This document shows, in pieces, positions 8,060-16,535 of a DNA stretch of 64,000 nt. Every line of letters starts with the position of its first letter. Position 1 is the first letter of the stretch. Below the pieces are notes generated by a model, which did no database searches, had not been told where the DNA came from, and saw only the letters and a program-made list of their open reading frames with translations. The position numbers and the translations under genes are program-made. The stretch comes from Lachnospiraceae bacterium (GTDB taxonomy: Bacteria; Bacillota; Clostridia; Lachnospirales; Lachnospiraceae), in assembly GCA_022845955.1 (NCBI GenBank), contig AP025576.1, forward strand, positions 1,178,001 through 1,242,000. The letters run 5' to 3'.

Positions 8060-9004
8060 ATGAAGAAGGTAGCAGAACAGACGTGGTACAAACCATCTTT
8101 TTGGAAAACCGCAAAAAAACACTGGATGTTATTGCTGATGCTGGCGCCGGCACTGTTGTATGTTGTTATTTTTTCCTATGTGCCTATGACAGGAATTGTG
8201 CTGGCGTTTAAAAATTACCAGTATGCCGGCGGCATTTATGGTTCTCCATGGACAGGGCTGGACAACTTCAAGGCGCTGCTGGTCGCCGGAAAGCTGGGGC
8301 AGGTAACGCGGAATACCTTATTGTATAATGTGGCATTTCTCTTTTTAGGCGTTATCTTTGAAATGGGCAGCGCTATCCTGCTGAATGAGCTGTTCGGAAA
8401 ATGGTTTAAGAAAATTGTGCAGTCCTTTATGTTTCTGCCGTACTTCATCAGCTGGGTAGTGGCCGGAGCGATTATGTATAACATTTTCAACTATGAACGG
8501 GGGGTATTTAATCATGTATTGAATATGCTGGGGGCCGGAGCCTTTGATTTATACAATACGCCGGCGGCATGGCCGTTCGTCCTTATTTTCCTGAAAATCT
8601 GGAAACAGACGGGTTACGGTTCCGTGGTTTATCTGGCCGCGATTACCGGGCTGGATCAGGAAATGTTTGAAGCATCCGCCATTGACGGAGCCAATGCGTG
8701 GCAGAAGATCAGATACATAACCATTCCTTCCCTGATTCCCACCATGATGATTCTGGTACTTATGGGAATCGGCAACATCTTCCGGGGAGATTTCGGATTG
8801 TTCTACCAGACGGTTAAGAGCAGCGCCCTGCTCCAGCCTGTGACGGACGTCATAGATACCTATGTATTCCGTTTGCTGATTAATAACAGCGATATCGGAG
8901 TATCCGCCGCCGCCGGTCTGTACCAGTCGGTACTCTGCTTTGTAACAATTACCATATGCAATAAGCTGGTGAAAAAAGTAGAACCGGATTATGCCTTATA
9001 TTGA
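8060..9004 (+). CDS. lplB: LplB-type carbohydrate ABC transporter permease
   Basis: This 314-residue inner membrane protein has six predicted membrane segments. The binding-protein-dependent permease (EAA) motif is EASAIDGANAWQKIRYITIPSL-like at about residues 210-230. It matches the LplB/AraP-type first permease of polysaccharide and oligosaccharide importers. I start at ATG 8060 because AAGGAG lies at 8041-8046 and the charged N-terminal tail KKVAEQTWYKPSFWKTAKKHW leads straight into the first helix; starts at 7994 and 8021 have no good ribosome site. It pairs with the permease at 9023 and the lipoprotein at 10001. No ATPase gene is in the operon, so a shared MsmX-type ATPase elsewhere is expected. 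Confidence 0.9.
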   Translation: MKKVAEQTWYKPSFWKTAKKHWMLLLMLAPALLYVVIFSYVPMTGIVLAFKNYQYAGGIYGSPWTGLDNFKALLVAGKLGQVTRNTLLYNVAFLFLGVIFEMGSAILLNELFGKWFKKIVQSFMFLPYFISWVVAGAIMYNIFNYERGVFNHVLNMLGAGAFDLYNTPAAWPFVLIFLKIWKQTGYGSVVYLAAITGLDQEMFEASAIDGANAWQKIRYITIPSLIPTMMILVLMGIGNIFRGDFGLFYQTVKSSALLQPVTDVIDTYVFRLLINNSDIGVSAAAGLYQSVLCFVTITICNKLVKKVEPDYALY

Positions 9005-9022
9005 TGGAGGGAGAGTAGAGCT

Positions 9023-9931
9023 ATGGCTAATAAAAAAATACATCACAAAAGGACGATGAGCAGGGACGCGCTTGCCATAAATGTGATGGGTTATCTCTTG
9101 ATCGGCATGTTCGGCCTGCTGTGTGTAATTCCCTTTTACCTGATTATTGTCGCTTCATTTACATCGGAGGCTTCGCTGATCCGGAACGGATATCCGCTGC
9201 TGCCCACTGATTTCAGCATACAGAGCTATCTGCTGTGCCTGAAAAATCCGATATCCATATTGAAGGCATACGGAACTACGATCGGCGTTACCATGGCGGG
9301 TACGGTATTATCCGTATTTATAGCCACCATGACAGGGTATGTGCTGTCACGAAAGGATTTTCCGTGGCGCAATCAATTGTCCTTCTTCTTTTTCTTTACC
9401 ACCCTGTTCAGCGGCGGGCTGGTACCCTGGTATATGCTGTGTGTACGTTATCTGCATTTCAAGAATTCGTATCTGGGGATTTTGCTTCCGCTGATGTTCT
9501 CCGTATGGAATATGATCATTGCCAAGTCTTTTATGGCAGGGATTCCCAGTGCGATCAGTGAATCGGCCAAAATGGACGGAGCCAATGATCTGGTAATATT
9601 TATCCGTCTGATCCTTCCTCTGAGCAAGCCGCTGCTGGCGACACTGAGCCTGTTTTCAGCGCTGGCCTACTGGAATGACTGGTACAACTGCATGCTGTAT
9701 ATCACCAATGAAAATATGTTCACCCTTCAGTATTATCTGCAGAGGATGCTGGGAAGTGCGGAGGCTATGAGGATCGTGGCGGAAAAGTCAGGTATGGCGC
9801 TCCCCTCCGTGCCGCTGGAAAGTATGAAAATGGCTATGACGGTTATTGCCACAGGGCCGATTGTCCTTCTGTATCCGTTTGTCCAGCGTTATTTTGTGAA
9901 AGGCCTTACGATTGGTGCGGTTAAAGGGTGA
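9023..9931 (+). CDS. YtcP-type carbohydrate ABC transporter permease
   Basis: This 302-residue second permease has six membrane segments and the EAA loop SESAKMDGANDLVIFIRLILP at about residues 175-195. It ends in RYFVKGLTIGAVKG, the usual C-terminus of YtcP/LplC proteins. The ATG follows TGGAGGGAGAG, 18 bases after the first permease. With LplB it forms the membrane channel for the sugar bound by the lipoprotein at 10001. The family mostly imports oligosaccharides from plant or host glycans; which one is not visible. Confidence 0.9.
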   Translation: MANKKIHHKRTMSRDALAINVMGYLLIGMFGLLCVIPFYLIIVASFTSEASLIRNGYPLLPTDFSIQSYLLCLKNPISILKAYGTTIGVTMAGTVLSVFIATMTGYVLSRKDFPWRNQLSFFFFFTTLFSGGLVPWYMLCVRYLHFKNSYLGILLPLMFSVWNMIIAKSFMAGIPSAISESAKMDGANDLVIFIRLILPLSKPLLATLSLFSALAYWNDWYNCMLYITNENMFTLQYYLQRMLGSAEAMRIVAEKSGMALPSVPLESMKMAMTVIATGPIVLLYPFVQRYFVKGLTIGAVKG

Positions 9932-10000
9932 CGGCGTCCGGAAAAGGGCCGTACAGTCCACAACTTTCGCATCACAAACTATAAAAAAGGAGAAAAAGCT

Positions 10001-11653
10001 ATGAAAAAGAAAAAAGTACTGTCCGTTTCACTTATTGTATGCCTGTTGGTTACCCTGCTCGCAGGCTGCGGAGGCTCTCCGGCCGCCACGTCCGACAGCT
10101 CCGCCGGCACGACGCCGGCCGCAGAATCCACAGCGGCCGGAGGGGAAGAGACTTCTACGGCAGCCCTTGACAGCCTGCCGGCGGCGGTAGGGGAAGGCAC
10201 GATCACCGCATCCCCTGCATTCTACGCAGCTACAGATTTAAGCAAGGATTACACAGTCAATATGTACCTGATAGGTGATGTCCCCAACGACTGGGAGAAG
10301 GCTCTCAGCCTGGTCAATGAATACCTGAAGCCTTATAACACACAGCTTGCCGTTACTTTTATGAGCTGGAGTGATTATCAGACCATGTATTCCCTGGTGC
10401 TGGCAGGCGGCGAACAGGTGGATCTGATCTTTACGGCACCCTGGTGTTATATGTACAACGAAGCGGCGAAAGGATCCTTCTATGAGCTTTCGGACGAATT
10501 CATTACCAAGTATATGCCCCTGACGAGGAAATACCAGGCGCCCGAGAGCTGGGATGAAACCACCATATCCGGCCGGACAATTGCGGTCCCTTCCAATGTG
10601 GCCTCCCCTATGGGCAAAATCGTGGCGGTACGTCAGGATTTAATGGAAAAATACGGAATGACCGAACTTAAGGACTGGGACGACTACAAAAAGTATATGC
10701 TCACGATTGCCGAAAAGGAAACACCGGAAAGCGGTATTTATGCACTGGCGGCTTCCGGAGACAACAATGAGCTGTGGGATGTGTACCGCCAGCAGACAGA
10801 TACGTTCCTGGCTCTGGACAGCAGCTATCTGGACATGATGTATGAATATAAAGGGGATATTCCCGCAAAAGAAGATATTAAGCTTGCCTATGAATTTGAT
10901 TCCTTCCTGGCTTATGCCAAAGATATGAAGGAAATGGCCGATGCAGGCTGCTGGAGCCGCAGCGCGCTGACCAATACGGTAACGGATGACGATGCGTTCG
11001 GCAATCTCCAGGGTGCGTCCATCGCCTGGAACGCTTCCGTATTTACCTACATGGAGCAGGCGGAAAAAACAGAAGGTGTGGAATGCATGGCCTATGACCT
11101 GACGACCGATCATCTGGTGAGCGCAGAGGCATATTCCAACAATGATATGGCGATTACAGCCGGATCCAAAAATCCGGAACGCGCAGCCATGGTTCTGGAC
11201 ATGATTAAGTTTGATACCTATCTGAACAGACTGCTGATTCTCGGTATCGAGGGAGAGCACTACAGCATTGACGATCAGGGGCAGTATACCGAGCTGGATA
11301 AGGCAACGGAATTCGCAGCCAGTGCCATTTCCGCTTCCTGGGCCATCAAGAACGGTGATCTGACGGAAGCCGGCGTGCCGGAACGGGAAAAAGCCATTAC
11401 CGATGCCTGGAAAGAGCGGGTGGAGATGAATCCCACCATCACCTTTGTGTTCGACGATACGAATGTGAAATCTTATGTTTCCGCAGTTACCGCGGTACTC
11501 ACCGATTATGTGCCCATGCTGGAGCTGGGGCTTGTGGACAGCGTGGAAACCACACTGGACGAGATGATAACGAAATGTTATGATGCAGGTTTGCAGAATA
11601 TATATGACGAATTCTATACACAGTACGATGCCTGGCTGGCAACCCGCGGGTAA
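10001..11653 (+). CDS. Extracellular carbohydrate-binding lipoprotein (LplA-type)
   Basis: This 550-residue lipoprotein has a signal MKKKK, a hydrophobic core and LAGC with Cys at residue 23, then a Ser/Ala/Thr/Gly linker to about residue 60. The mature part has the layout of family-1-like extracellular binding proteins, and its last 130 residues (TITFVFDDTNVKSYVSAVTA onward) look like the DUF3502 C-terminal domain found in LplA-type proteins. It captures the substrate outside the membrane for the two preceding permeases. The ribosome site AAAAAGGAG lies 9 bases before the ATG. A small hairpin at 11664-11686 follows the stop. Confidence 0.9.
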   Translation: MKKKKVLSVSLIVCLLVTLLAGCGGSPAATSDSSAGTTPAAESTAAGGEETSTAALDSLPAAVGEGTITASPAFYAATDLSKDYTVNMYLIGDVPNDWEKALSLVNEYLKPYNTQLAVTFMSWSDYQTMYSLVLAGGEQVDLIFTAPWCYMYNEAAKGSFYELSDEFITKYMPLTRKYQAPESWDETTISGRTIAVPSNVASPMGKIVAVRQDLMEKYGMTELKDWDDYKKYMLTIAEKETPESGIYALAASGDNNELWDVYRQQTDTFLALDSSYLDMMYEYKGDIPAKEDIKLAYEFDSFLAYAKDMKEMADAGCWSRSALTNTVTDDDAFGNLQGASIAWNASVFTYMEQAEKTEGVECMAYDLTTDHLVSAEAYSNNDMAITAGSKNPERAAMVLDMIKFDTYLNRLLILGIEGEHYSIDDQGQYTELDKATEFAASAISASWAIKNGDLTEAGVPEREKAITDAWKERVEMNPTITFVFDDTNVKSYVSAVTAVLTDYVPMLELGLVDSVETTLDEMITKCYDAGLQNIYDEFYTQYDAWLATRG

Positions 11654-11663
11654 ATAAGCTGGC

Positions 11664-11686
11664 AGGGAACGGCAGTTCTGCCTTCC
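11664..11686 (+). terminator. Hairpin after the binding-protein gene
   Basis: GGGAACGGCAG and CTGCCTTCCC pair around a TT loop with one bulge. There is no T run, so it may act as an mRNA stabiliser between the highly expressed transport genes and the regulator rather than as a full stop. Confidence 0.45.
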
Positions 11687-11756
11687 CGCGTGAGGGATGA
11701 GCCTGTCGGTCCTCACGTCCGTTTGGCTCATTGCCCGTGGGAATGTCAATGATAGG
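11683..11756 (+). repeat. Dispersed palindromic repeat, copy 1, in the LacI leader
   Basis: Arms TTCCCGCGTGAGGGATGAGCC (11683-11703) and GGCTCATTGCCCGTGGGAA (11725-11743) form an imperfect hairpin. Inside it CGTGAGG (11689-11695) can instead pair with CCTCACG (11711-11717), so two exclusive folds exist. The right arm, TTGGCTCATTGCCCG and on, is repeated with few changes at 15384-15415. Confidence 0.6.
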
Positions 11757-11768
11757 AGGTATGGGAAA

Positions 11769-12761
11769 ATTACTCTTGAAAAGATAGCAAAAGAACTGGG
11801 AGTGTCCAAGAGTACCGTTTCCCGTGCCTTGTCAGGGAAGGGCAGGATTGGGGAAGCTACCAGACTGAAAATACAGGCCTATGCCAGGGAACAGGGAATA
11901 TGGCGGGAAAAAGAACCAGGGACGGGGCCGGCCAGAACGGAAAACATAGCGGTGGTGATTCCGGTGGACGCTTATTCCACCAATGTCCCGTTCTTTCAGG
12001 AATGCCTTCTGGGAATCAGTGAAATGGCGACTATGCTCCAATATAATGTGTTAATAACCATCGGTTCCCCCAATGATATATCCAACGTCCGCAGACTGGT
12101 GGAGAAAAGGCAGGTGGACGGTATTGTTCTCCTGCGTGATTTGGAGCATGACCGGCTTCTTCAGTATCTGACGGAGCAGCATTTTCCTGCGGCTCTGTCC
12201 GGGACCTGCGATTATGAGGAGATCATCCAGGTGGACATTGATAACGAAGCGGCGGCAAACAGCCTTGTTTCCCTTCTCATCGGGCAGGGCTACCGCCGGT
12301 TTGCCATGCTCTTCGGGGAAATGTCGTATCGGGTGAACCAGAAACGCTGCCAGGGCTGTTATGACGCTTTGGACAAATACGGGCTGTCAAAAGCACATCA
12401 GCTATGTTACCCTGATTTTGACAATACGGAATTACTCAGCAGTATCATAAGCGATATGTTTGCCGGGAAGGTGGAATGCATTGTATGCGGAGACGATGTG
12501 ATCTGTACCAGGGTTATGTCGGCCCTGCAGGCGGAGGGATATCGGATCCCCCGGGATATTTCTATTGCCTCTCTGTATAACAGTATGAATCTGAACTGTT
12601 TTTCCCCTGCCGTTACGGCGGTCAATGTGTCGGCAAGGCAGGTGGGAAACGTGGTGGGAAGACAGCTTATAAACCGGCTGCGGGGAGAAGCTTACAGCGC
12701 AGTGACAAATCTTGGATACGAAATGCTGCTGCGTAAATCAACCGGAAAAATGTATCCGTAA
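11769..12761 (+). CDS. LacI-family transcription regulator
   Basis: This is a regulator of about 330 residues. A LacI helix-turn-helix lies at the very N-terminus (TLEKIAKELGVSKSTVSRAL, then SGKGRIGEATR) and a periplasmic-binding-protein-like effector domain spans about residues 60-330. The start is unusual. A perfect AGGAGG at 11754-11759 lies nine bases before an ATT at 11769, after which the protein begins exactly as this family does; the only in-frame ATG, at 11697, would translate the hairpin repeat and has no ribosome site. Either ATT is used, or a base was lost from the GGGAAAA run after the ATG at 11761. It probably senses the sugar imported or released by the flanking operon. Confidence 0.85.
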   Translation: MTLEKIAKELGVSKSTVSRALSGKGRIGEATRLKIQAYAREQGIWREKEPGTGPARTENIAVVIPVDAYSTNVPFFQECLLGISEMATMLQYNVLITIGSPNDISNVRRLVEKRQVDGIVLLRDLEHDRLLQYLTEQHFPAALSGTCDYEEIIQVDIDNEAAANSLVSLLIGQGYRRFAMLFGEMSYRVNQKRCQGCYDALDKYGLSKAHQLCYPDFDNTELLSSIISDMFAGKVECIVCGDDVICTRVMSALQAEGYRIPRDISIASLYNSMNLNCFSPAVTAVNVSARQVGNVVGRQLINRLRGEAYSAVTNLGYEMLLRKSTGKMYP

Positions 12762-12782
12762 AAGACGGAAAAGGGAGAGAGA

Positions 12783-15272
12783 ATGTATTTAACAGGGAAG
12801 GATGTAAGGCAGAAGGAAACCTTTAATTTGGATTGGTTCTTTTATCATGGGGAGGAGGAAAAGGTTCCGGGCGATGCAAAGACCACGGGCTACAGGCCGG
12901 TAAAGCTGCCCCATGACTGGAGTCTGGAATATCCTTTTGAGGAGGATGCGCAATCGCGCGGATCCGGAGGCTATGTAAGGACGGGGATCGGCTGGTATAA
13001 GAAATGCTTCCGCGTCGATCCTGCCGCGGTGGAAAAGGGCAGGGTGTTCCTGCATTTTGAAGGCGCCTATATGCTGGCGCAGGTATGGCTGAACGGGCGG
13101 AGCCTGGGACGGCATGTGTACGGATATACCCCTTTTGAATGGGAGATTACGCAGCTGCTGGCTGCGGACGGAAGTGAAAATGTGGTGGATGTGAAGGTGG
13201 ATAACTCCGCCCAGCCAGGTTCCCGGTGGTATTCCGGCTCCGGTATTACGAGAAATGTATGGATATATGGGACAAACGATATCCATATCGCTCCCTATGG
13301 GGTATGGATCCGCCAGCCGGAGGTGACAAAGGAACAGGCGAAGATACATATGGAAACACGGGTATGTGTGGAGAAAGACAGCAAGGCTGACGGAAAATCC
13401 GATCCGGAAGCGGCCCTGGCTGCAGAGAAAAGCACAATTGTCGTGGATACGAGTATTTATGCGCCGGACGGCAGTCTGTGCATACAGGCGGGCACAGGGC
13501 AGGGCAGGCTGACTGCGGCATACGGAAAAGAGGAGCTGCTTTTTGACCAGGAGTTCGTATTGACGTCTCCCGTACTCTGGGATACAAAAGAGCCTGCCCT
13601 GTATGAGGCCGTTACCAGAATCTATAAAGAAGGGATTCTTCAGGATGAAGTACACACGGTTACCGGTTTCCGGGATATCCGCTTTGACAGCGCACAGGGC
13701 TTCCTGCTGAACGGGATCAGAGTGAAACTGAACGGCGTATGCATTCATCACGACGGCGGCTGCGCAGGCGCCGCGGTCCATCCGCAGATATGGGAAAGAA
13801 GACTGGAAAAGCTCAAGAGCATGGGAGTGAACGCGGTGCGTATGTCCCATAACCCGCCGGATCCGGCGCTGCTGGATTTATGCGACGAGCTTGGGCTGCT
13901 GGTTATGGATGAAGCCTTTGATGAATGGCGGATAATGAAGGGCAAGGAGCTGGGAAGCAATACCCATGAAAGCAGAGGGTATTCAGAGTGGTTTGACAGC
14001 TGCCATGAGGAGGACATCCGCACGATGCTCCTGCGCGACAGAAACCATCCTTCGATCATAATCTGGAGCATCGGAAATGAGGTACCGGATCAAACGGACC
14101 CGGAAGGGTATCTGACGGCAAGAAAGCTGAAGGGCATATGCAGGGAACTGGATCCGGAACGCAGGGTGACCCAGGCGAATGACCAGATCTGTGCGGAACC
14201 CCGGGCGGCTTCCGAAGAGTTCCTGAACGAACTGGATGTGGTGGGCTACAATTATGTGGACAGGTGGAGGACCCGCGCGGAGACGCTTTATGATGATGAC
14301 AAACGCGCCCATCCCGGCTGGTGCGTGATCGGGACGGAGAACGGAAGTCTCGGCGGGGTGAGGGGAGAATACCCGTTATCCATGAAGGAGAAAGCCGGCT
14401 GGTGGAAGCAGCCCTATTACAGCGCGCCGGTGAAGGTGGGCCGGCTGCTGCATTTTACCATGACTCACGATTATGTCGCAGGAGACTTCATGTGGACCGG
14501 AATTGATTACCTGGGAGAATCTCACTGGCCTGCGCGTTCCTCCGCCGCCGGTGTGCTGGATACCTGCGGGTTCGAAAAGGACAGCTTTTATTTTTATCAG
14601 AGTATCTGGAAACGCTCCGAGCCTATGGCCCATCTGCTTCCGCACTGGAACCAGGACATGGAAGAGGGAACCATTATTCCGGTGCTGGGTTATACCAGCT
14701 GTGAGAGTGCAGAGCTGTTTCTGAACGGAAAATCCTACGGAAGAAAGGCATATGCTTATCCTTCCTACGGCATGACGGAGCGGTACGGACATTTTGATAA
14801 AGCGCCGGTACCGGTAAATACGGATGATTTGTTCCTGAGCTGGGATGTGCCCTATATACCGGGCTGTATCGAACTGGTGGGCTATGCGGACGGCAGGGAA
14901 GCCGCCCGCCACACCGTGAACACAGCAGGTGCACCGGCGGCTGTGAAGCTGAAATGCTACCGCCGGGAAATGAAGGGGGACGGCCTGGATATCGCCCAGA
15001 TAGAGGCGGAACTTGTGGACGAACGGGGAAACCTGTGTGTACAGGCCGATACCGGACTCACCTTTACAGTACAGGGACCGGCCTCCGTAATCGGTGTTGA
15101 CAATGGAAATCCGGAGGGGATGGAAAGTCTGAAGGGGCACCGCATTCCTGCTTTCCACGGACGCGCCTTCGTGATCATCCAGTCCGACGGTTCCGGGTAC
15201 GGAAAGACCTGTACCCTGTGCGCTCACGCGGACGGCCTGCCGGAAGAAGAAGTCACGGTATCTATCCTGTAA
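12783..15272 (+). CDS. Glycoside hydrolase family 2 protein (beta-galactosidase-like)
   Basis: This 829-residue enzyme has no signal peptide and so acts in the cytoplasm on imported sugar. The order is: sugar-binding jelly-roll domain (about 10-175, with LPHDWSLEYPF and GGYVRTGIGWYKK), immunoglobulin-like domain (about 180-300), TIM barrel (about 300-590), then a DUF4982-type domain (about 620-725) and a last beta domain. The acid/base is E433 in WSIGNEVP and the nucleophile is likely E519 in GTENGS. The subtype is that of GalB-like enzymes with extra C-terminal domains; galactosidase, glucuronidase and other beta-glycosidase activities are all possible. The ATG follows AAGGGAGAGAG, 21 bases after the LacI gene, so the two are co-transcribed. 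Confidence 0.92.
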   Translation: MYLTGKDVRQKETFNLDWFFYHGEEEKVPGDAKTTGYRPVKLPHDWSLEYPFEEDAQSRGSGGYVRTGIGWYKKCFRVDPAAVEKGRVFLHFEGAYMLAQVWLNGRSLGRHVYGYTPFEWEITQLLAADGSENVVDVKVDNSAQPGSRWYSGSGITRNVWIYGTNDIHIAPYGVWIRQPEVTKEQAKIHMETRVCVEKDSKADGKSDPEAALAAEKSTIVVDTSIYAPDGSLCIQAGTGQGRLTAAYGKEELLFDQEFVLTSPVLWDTKEPALYEAVTRIYKEGILQDEVHTVTGFRDIRFDSAQGFLLNGIRVKLNGVCIHHDGGCAGAAVHPQIWERRLEKLKSMGVNAVRMSHNPPDPALLDLCDELGLLVMDEAFDEWRIMKGKELGSNTHESRGYSEWFDSCHEEDIRTMLLRDRNHPSIIIWSIGNEVPDQTDPEGYLTARKLKGICRELDPERRVTQANDQICAEPRAASEEFLNELDVVGYNYVDRWRTRAETLYDDDKRAHPGWCVIGTENGSLGGVRGEYPLSMKEKAGWWKQPYYSAPVKVGRLLHFTMTHDYVAGDFMWTGIDYLGESHWPARSSAAGVLDTCGFEKDSFYFYQSIWKRSEPMAHLLPHWNQDMEEGTIIPVLGYTSCESAELFLNGKSYGRKAYAYPSYGMTERYGHFDKAPVPVNTDDLFLSWDVPYIPGCIELVGYADGREAARHTVNTAGAPAAVKLKCYRREMKGDGLDIAQIEAELVDERGNLCVQADTGLTFTVQGPASVIGVDNGNPEGMESLKGHRIPAFHGRAFVIIQSDGSGYGKTCTLCAHADGLPEEEVTVSIL

Positions 15273-15275
15273 CGA

Positions 15276-15291
15276 TTCAGACCGGTCTGAA
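15276..15291. repeat. Perfect 16-bp palindrome TTCAGACCGGTCTGAA
   Basis: The palindrome lies just after the glycosidase stop. Its right side continues as TCTGAACGATTACGCT, nearly the same as the right arm of the large palindrome at 36265-36367 (TCTGAACGGTTACGCT), so the two may belong to one repeat family. Confidence 0.55.
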
Positions 15292-15310
15292 CGATTACGC
15301 TGTCCTAAAT

Positions 15311-15342
15311 CAAATACCCCGCTGCAAGCAACGGGGTATTTG
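15311..15342. terminator. Terminator-like hairpin after the glycosidase gene
   Basis: CAAATACCCCG and CGGGGTATTTG pair perfectly over 11 bases around a 10-base loop. The T run is only TTTG, so termination is plausible but not strong. Confidence 0.65.
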
Positions 15343-15415
15343 ACCCTCGCGGCAGTCGCCAAATATCCATGCCAGCATGGCTGCTTGGCTCGTTGCTCGC
15401 GGGAATAAACAATAG
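15343..15415 (+). repeat. Dispersed palindromic repeat, copy 2
   Basis: ACCCTCGCGGCAGTCGCCAA at the left and TTGGCTCGTTGCTCGCGGG at the right form a long imperfect hairpin with an inner CCATGCCAGCATGG stem. The right arm and the following AATAAACAATAGG match copy 1 at 11722-11756. Confidence 0.6.
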
Positions 15416-15427
15416 GTTTGCTTTTCC

Positions 15428-15472
15428 CGGTTTGCCGCAGGATATTCCGATGTCCTGCGGCAAACCGTTTTT
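15428..15472 (+). terminator. Strong intrinsic terminator
   Basis: CGGTTTGCCGCAGGA and TCCTGCGGCAAACCG form a perfect 15-bp stem with a 10-base loop followed by TTTTT. It closes the sugar operon before the gene at 15589. No other feature was seen in 15473-15588 apart from the ribosome site. Confidence 0.92.
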
Positions 15473-15588
15473 GCTGAGTGGGACACCGCAGCAAAATCAT
15501 AAGCATAATTGCATGGACACCGCAGCCGGAATCTGTTACCATCAAGAAAAGATACAGTTACAGTTCAGGAAGGAGAGGTACTAATCAT

Positions 15589-16437
15589 ATGAATCCACTA
15601 ATTTTCCAATCGGATTTCGGGCGGGCTGACGGTGCCGTAAGCGCCATGTATGGTGTTGCGTATACCGTATGCGGGGAACTGCAGATTTCCGATCTGACGC
15701 ATGAAATTCCCCAGTATGATATCTGGGAGGCATCCTACCGGCTGATCCAGACCGTCAGTTACTGGCCGGAGGGCGCGGTTTTTGTTTCTGTTGTGGATCC
15801 GGGGGTGGGATCCACCAGAAGAAGCATTGTGGCAAGGACCGAAGGCGGGCAGTATGTGGTGACGCCGGATAACGGGACGCTCACCCATATCAAAAAACTG
15901 TGCGGCATCACAGAAGCCAGGGTGATTGATGAGACCGTGAACCGGCTTCCGGGATCCGGGGAAAGCTATACCTTCCACGGAAGGGATATTTATGCCTATA
16001 CCGGAGCCAGGCTGGCGGCAGGTATTATTGACTTTGAAGGAGTGGGACCCGCGGTCCCTGCGGACAGTGTGGTGGAGATTCCTTTCGCACCGGCCCAGCT
16101 GCAGGAAAATGAGGTATCGGGTACTATTGATGTGCTGGATGTCCGATTCGGAAGTCTCTGGACCAACATCCCCCGGAAATTGTTCCTGCAGATGGGCGCC
16201 GTCTACGGGGACCGGATTGAAGTTATTATAGAAAAAAGAGGGCATACGGTTTACCGGACATCGCTTATATATGCCCATTCCTTTGCGGACGCCTTTATCG
16301 GTGAGGCGCTGGTATATGTGAACAGCCTGGATTTCATGGCCGTGGCTATTAACCAGGGTAATTTTGCACGTGCCTATAATGTGGGCACAGGGCTTTCATG
16401 GCGTATTACCATGCGTAAATCCACGCTTAACAGGTAA
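15589..16437 (+). CDS. SAM hydroxide adenosyltransferase / SAM hydrolase (DUF62 family)
   Basis: This 282-residue protein matches the DUF62 family, whose members split S-adenosylmethionine to adenosine and methionine with water and are related to fluorinase and chlorinase. The expected motifs are present in order: QSDFGRADG near the N-terminus (D9, D14), VVDPGVGS in the middle, VTPDNG, and FHGRDIYA. The last 110 residues form the smaller C-terminal domain with RFGSLWTN. The start is ATG 15589, with AGGAGAGG at 15570-15577; the frame is open further upstream but has no site. The cellular role of the family in gut Clostridia is poorly known. It follows the sugar operon terminator and so is a separate unit. 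Confidence 0.88.
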   Translation: MNPLIFQSDFGRADGAVSAMYGVAYTVCGELQISDLTHEIPQYDIWEASYRLIQTVSYWPEGAVFVSVVDPGVGSTRRSIVARTEGGQYVVTPDNGTLTHIKKLCGITEARVIDETVNRLPGSGESYTFHGRDIYAYTGARLAAGIIDFEGVGPAVPADSVVEIPFAPAQLQENEVSGTIDVLDVRFGSLWTNIPRKLFLQMGAVYGDRIEVIIEKRGHTVYRTSLIYAHSFADAFIGEALVYVNSLDFMAVAINQGNFARAYNVGTGLSWRITMRKSTLNR

Positions 16438-16440
16438 TTA

Positions 16441-16469
16441 TTGCTATTGGCACATTTTCATACTATAAT
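16441..16469 (+). promoter_or_regulatory. Sigma-70-type promoter for the aminotransferase gene
   Basis: TTGCTA and a perfect TATAAT are 17 bases apart, starting just after the preceding stop codon. A leader of about 60 bases follows. Confidence 0.7.
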
Positions 16470-16535
16470 AAAAAAGTTAAAACCGGGAAAGAACTGGCAG
16501 CAGCTTGGGACCGGTTACGGAAAGAGGTACGCAGC

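Noticed and set aside
14376..15545. 389-codon open frame on the minus strand
   Set aside because: It is antisense to the GH2 gene and runs through the terminators at 15311-15472.
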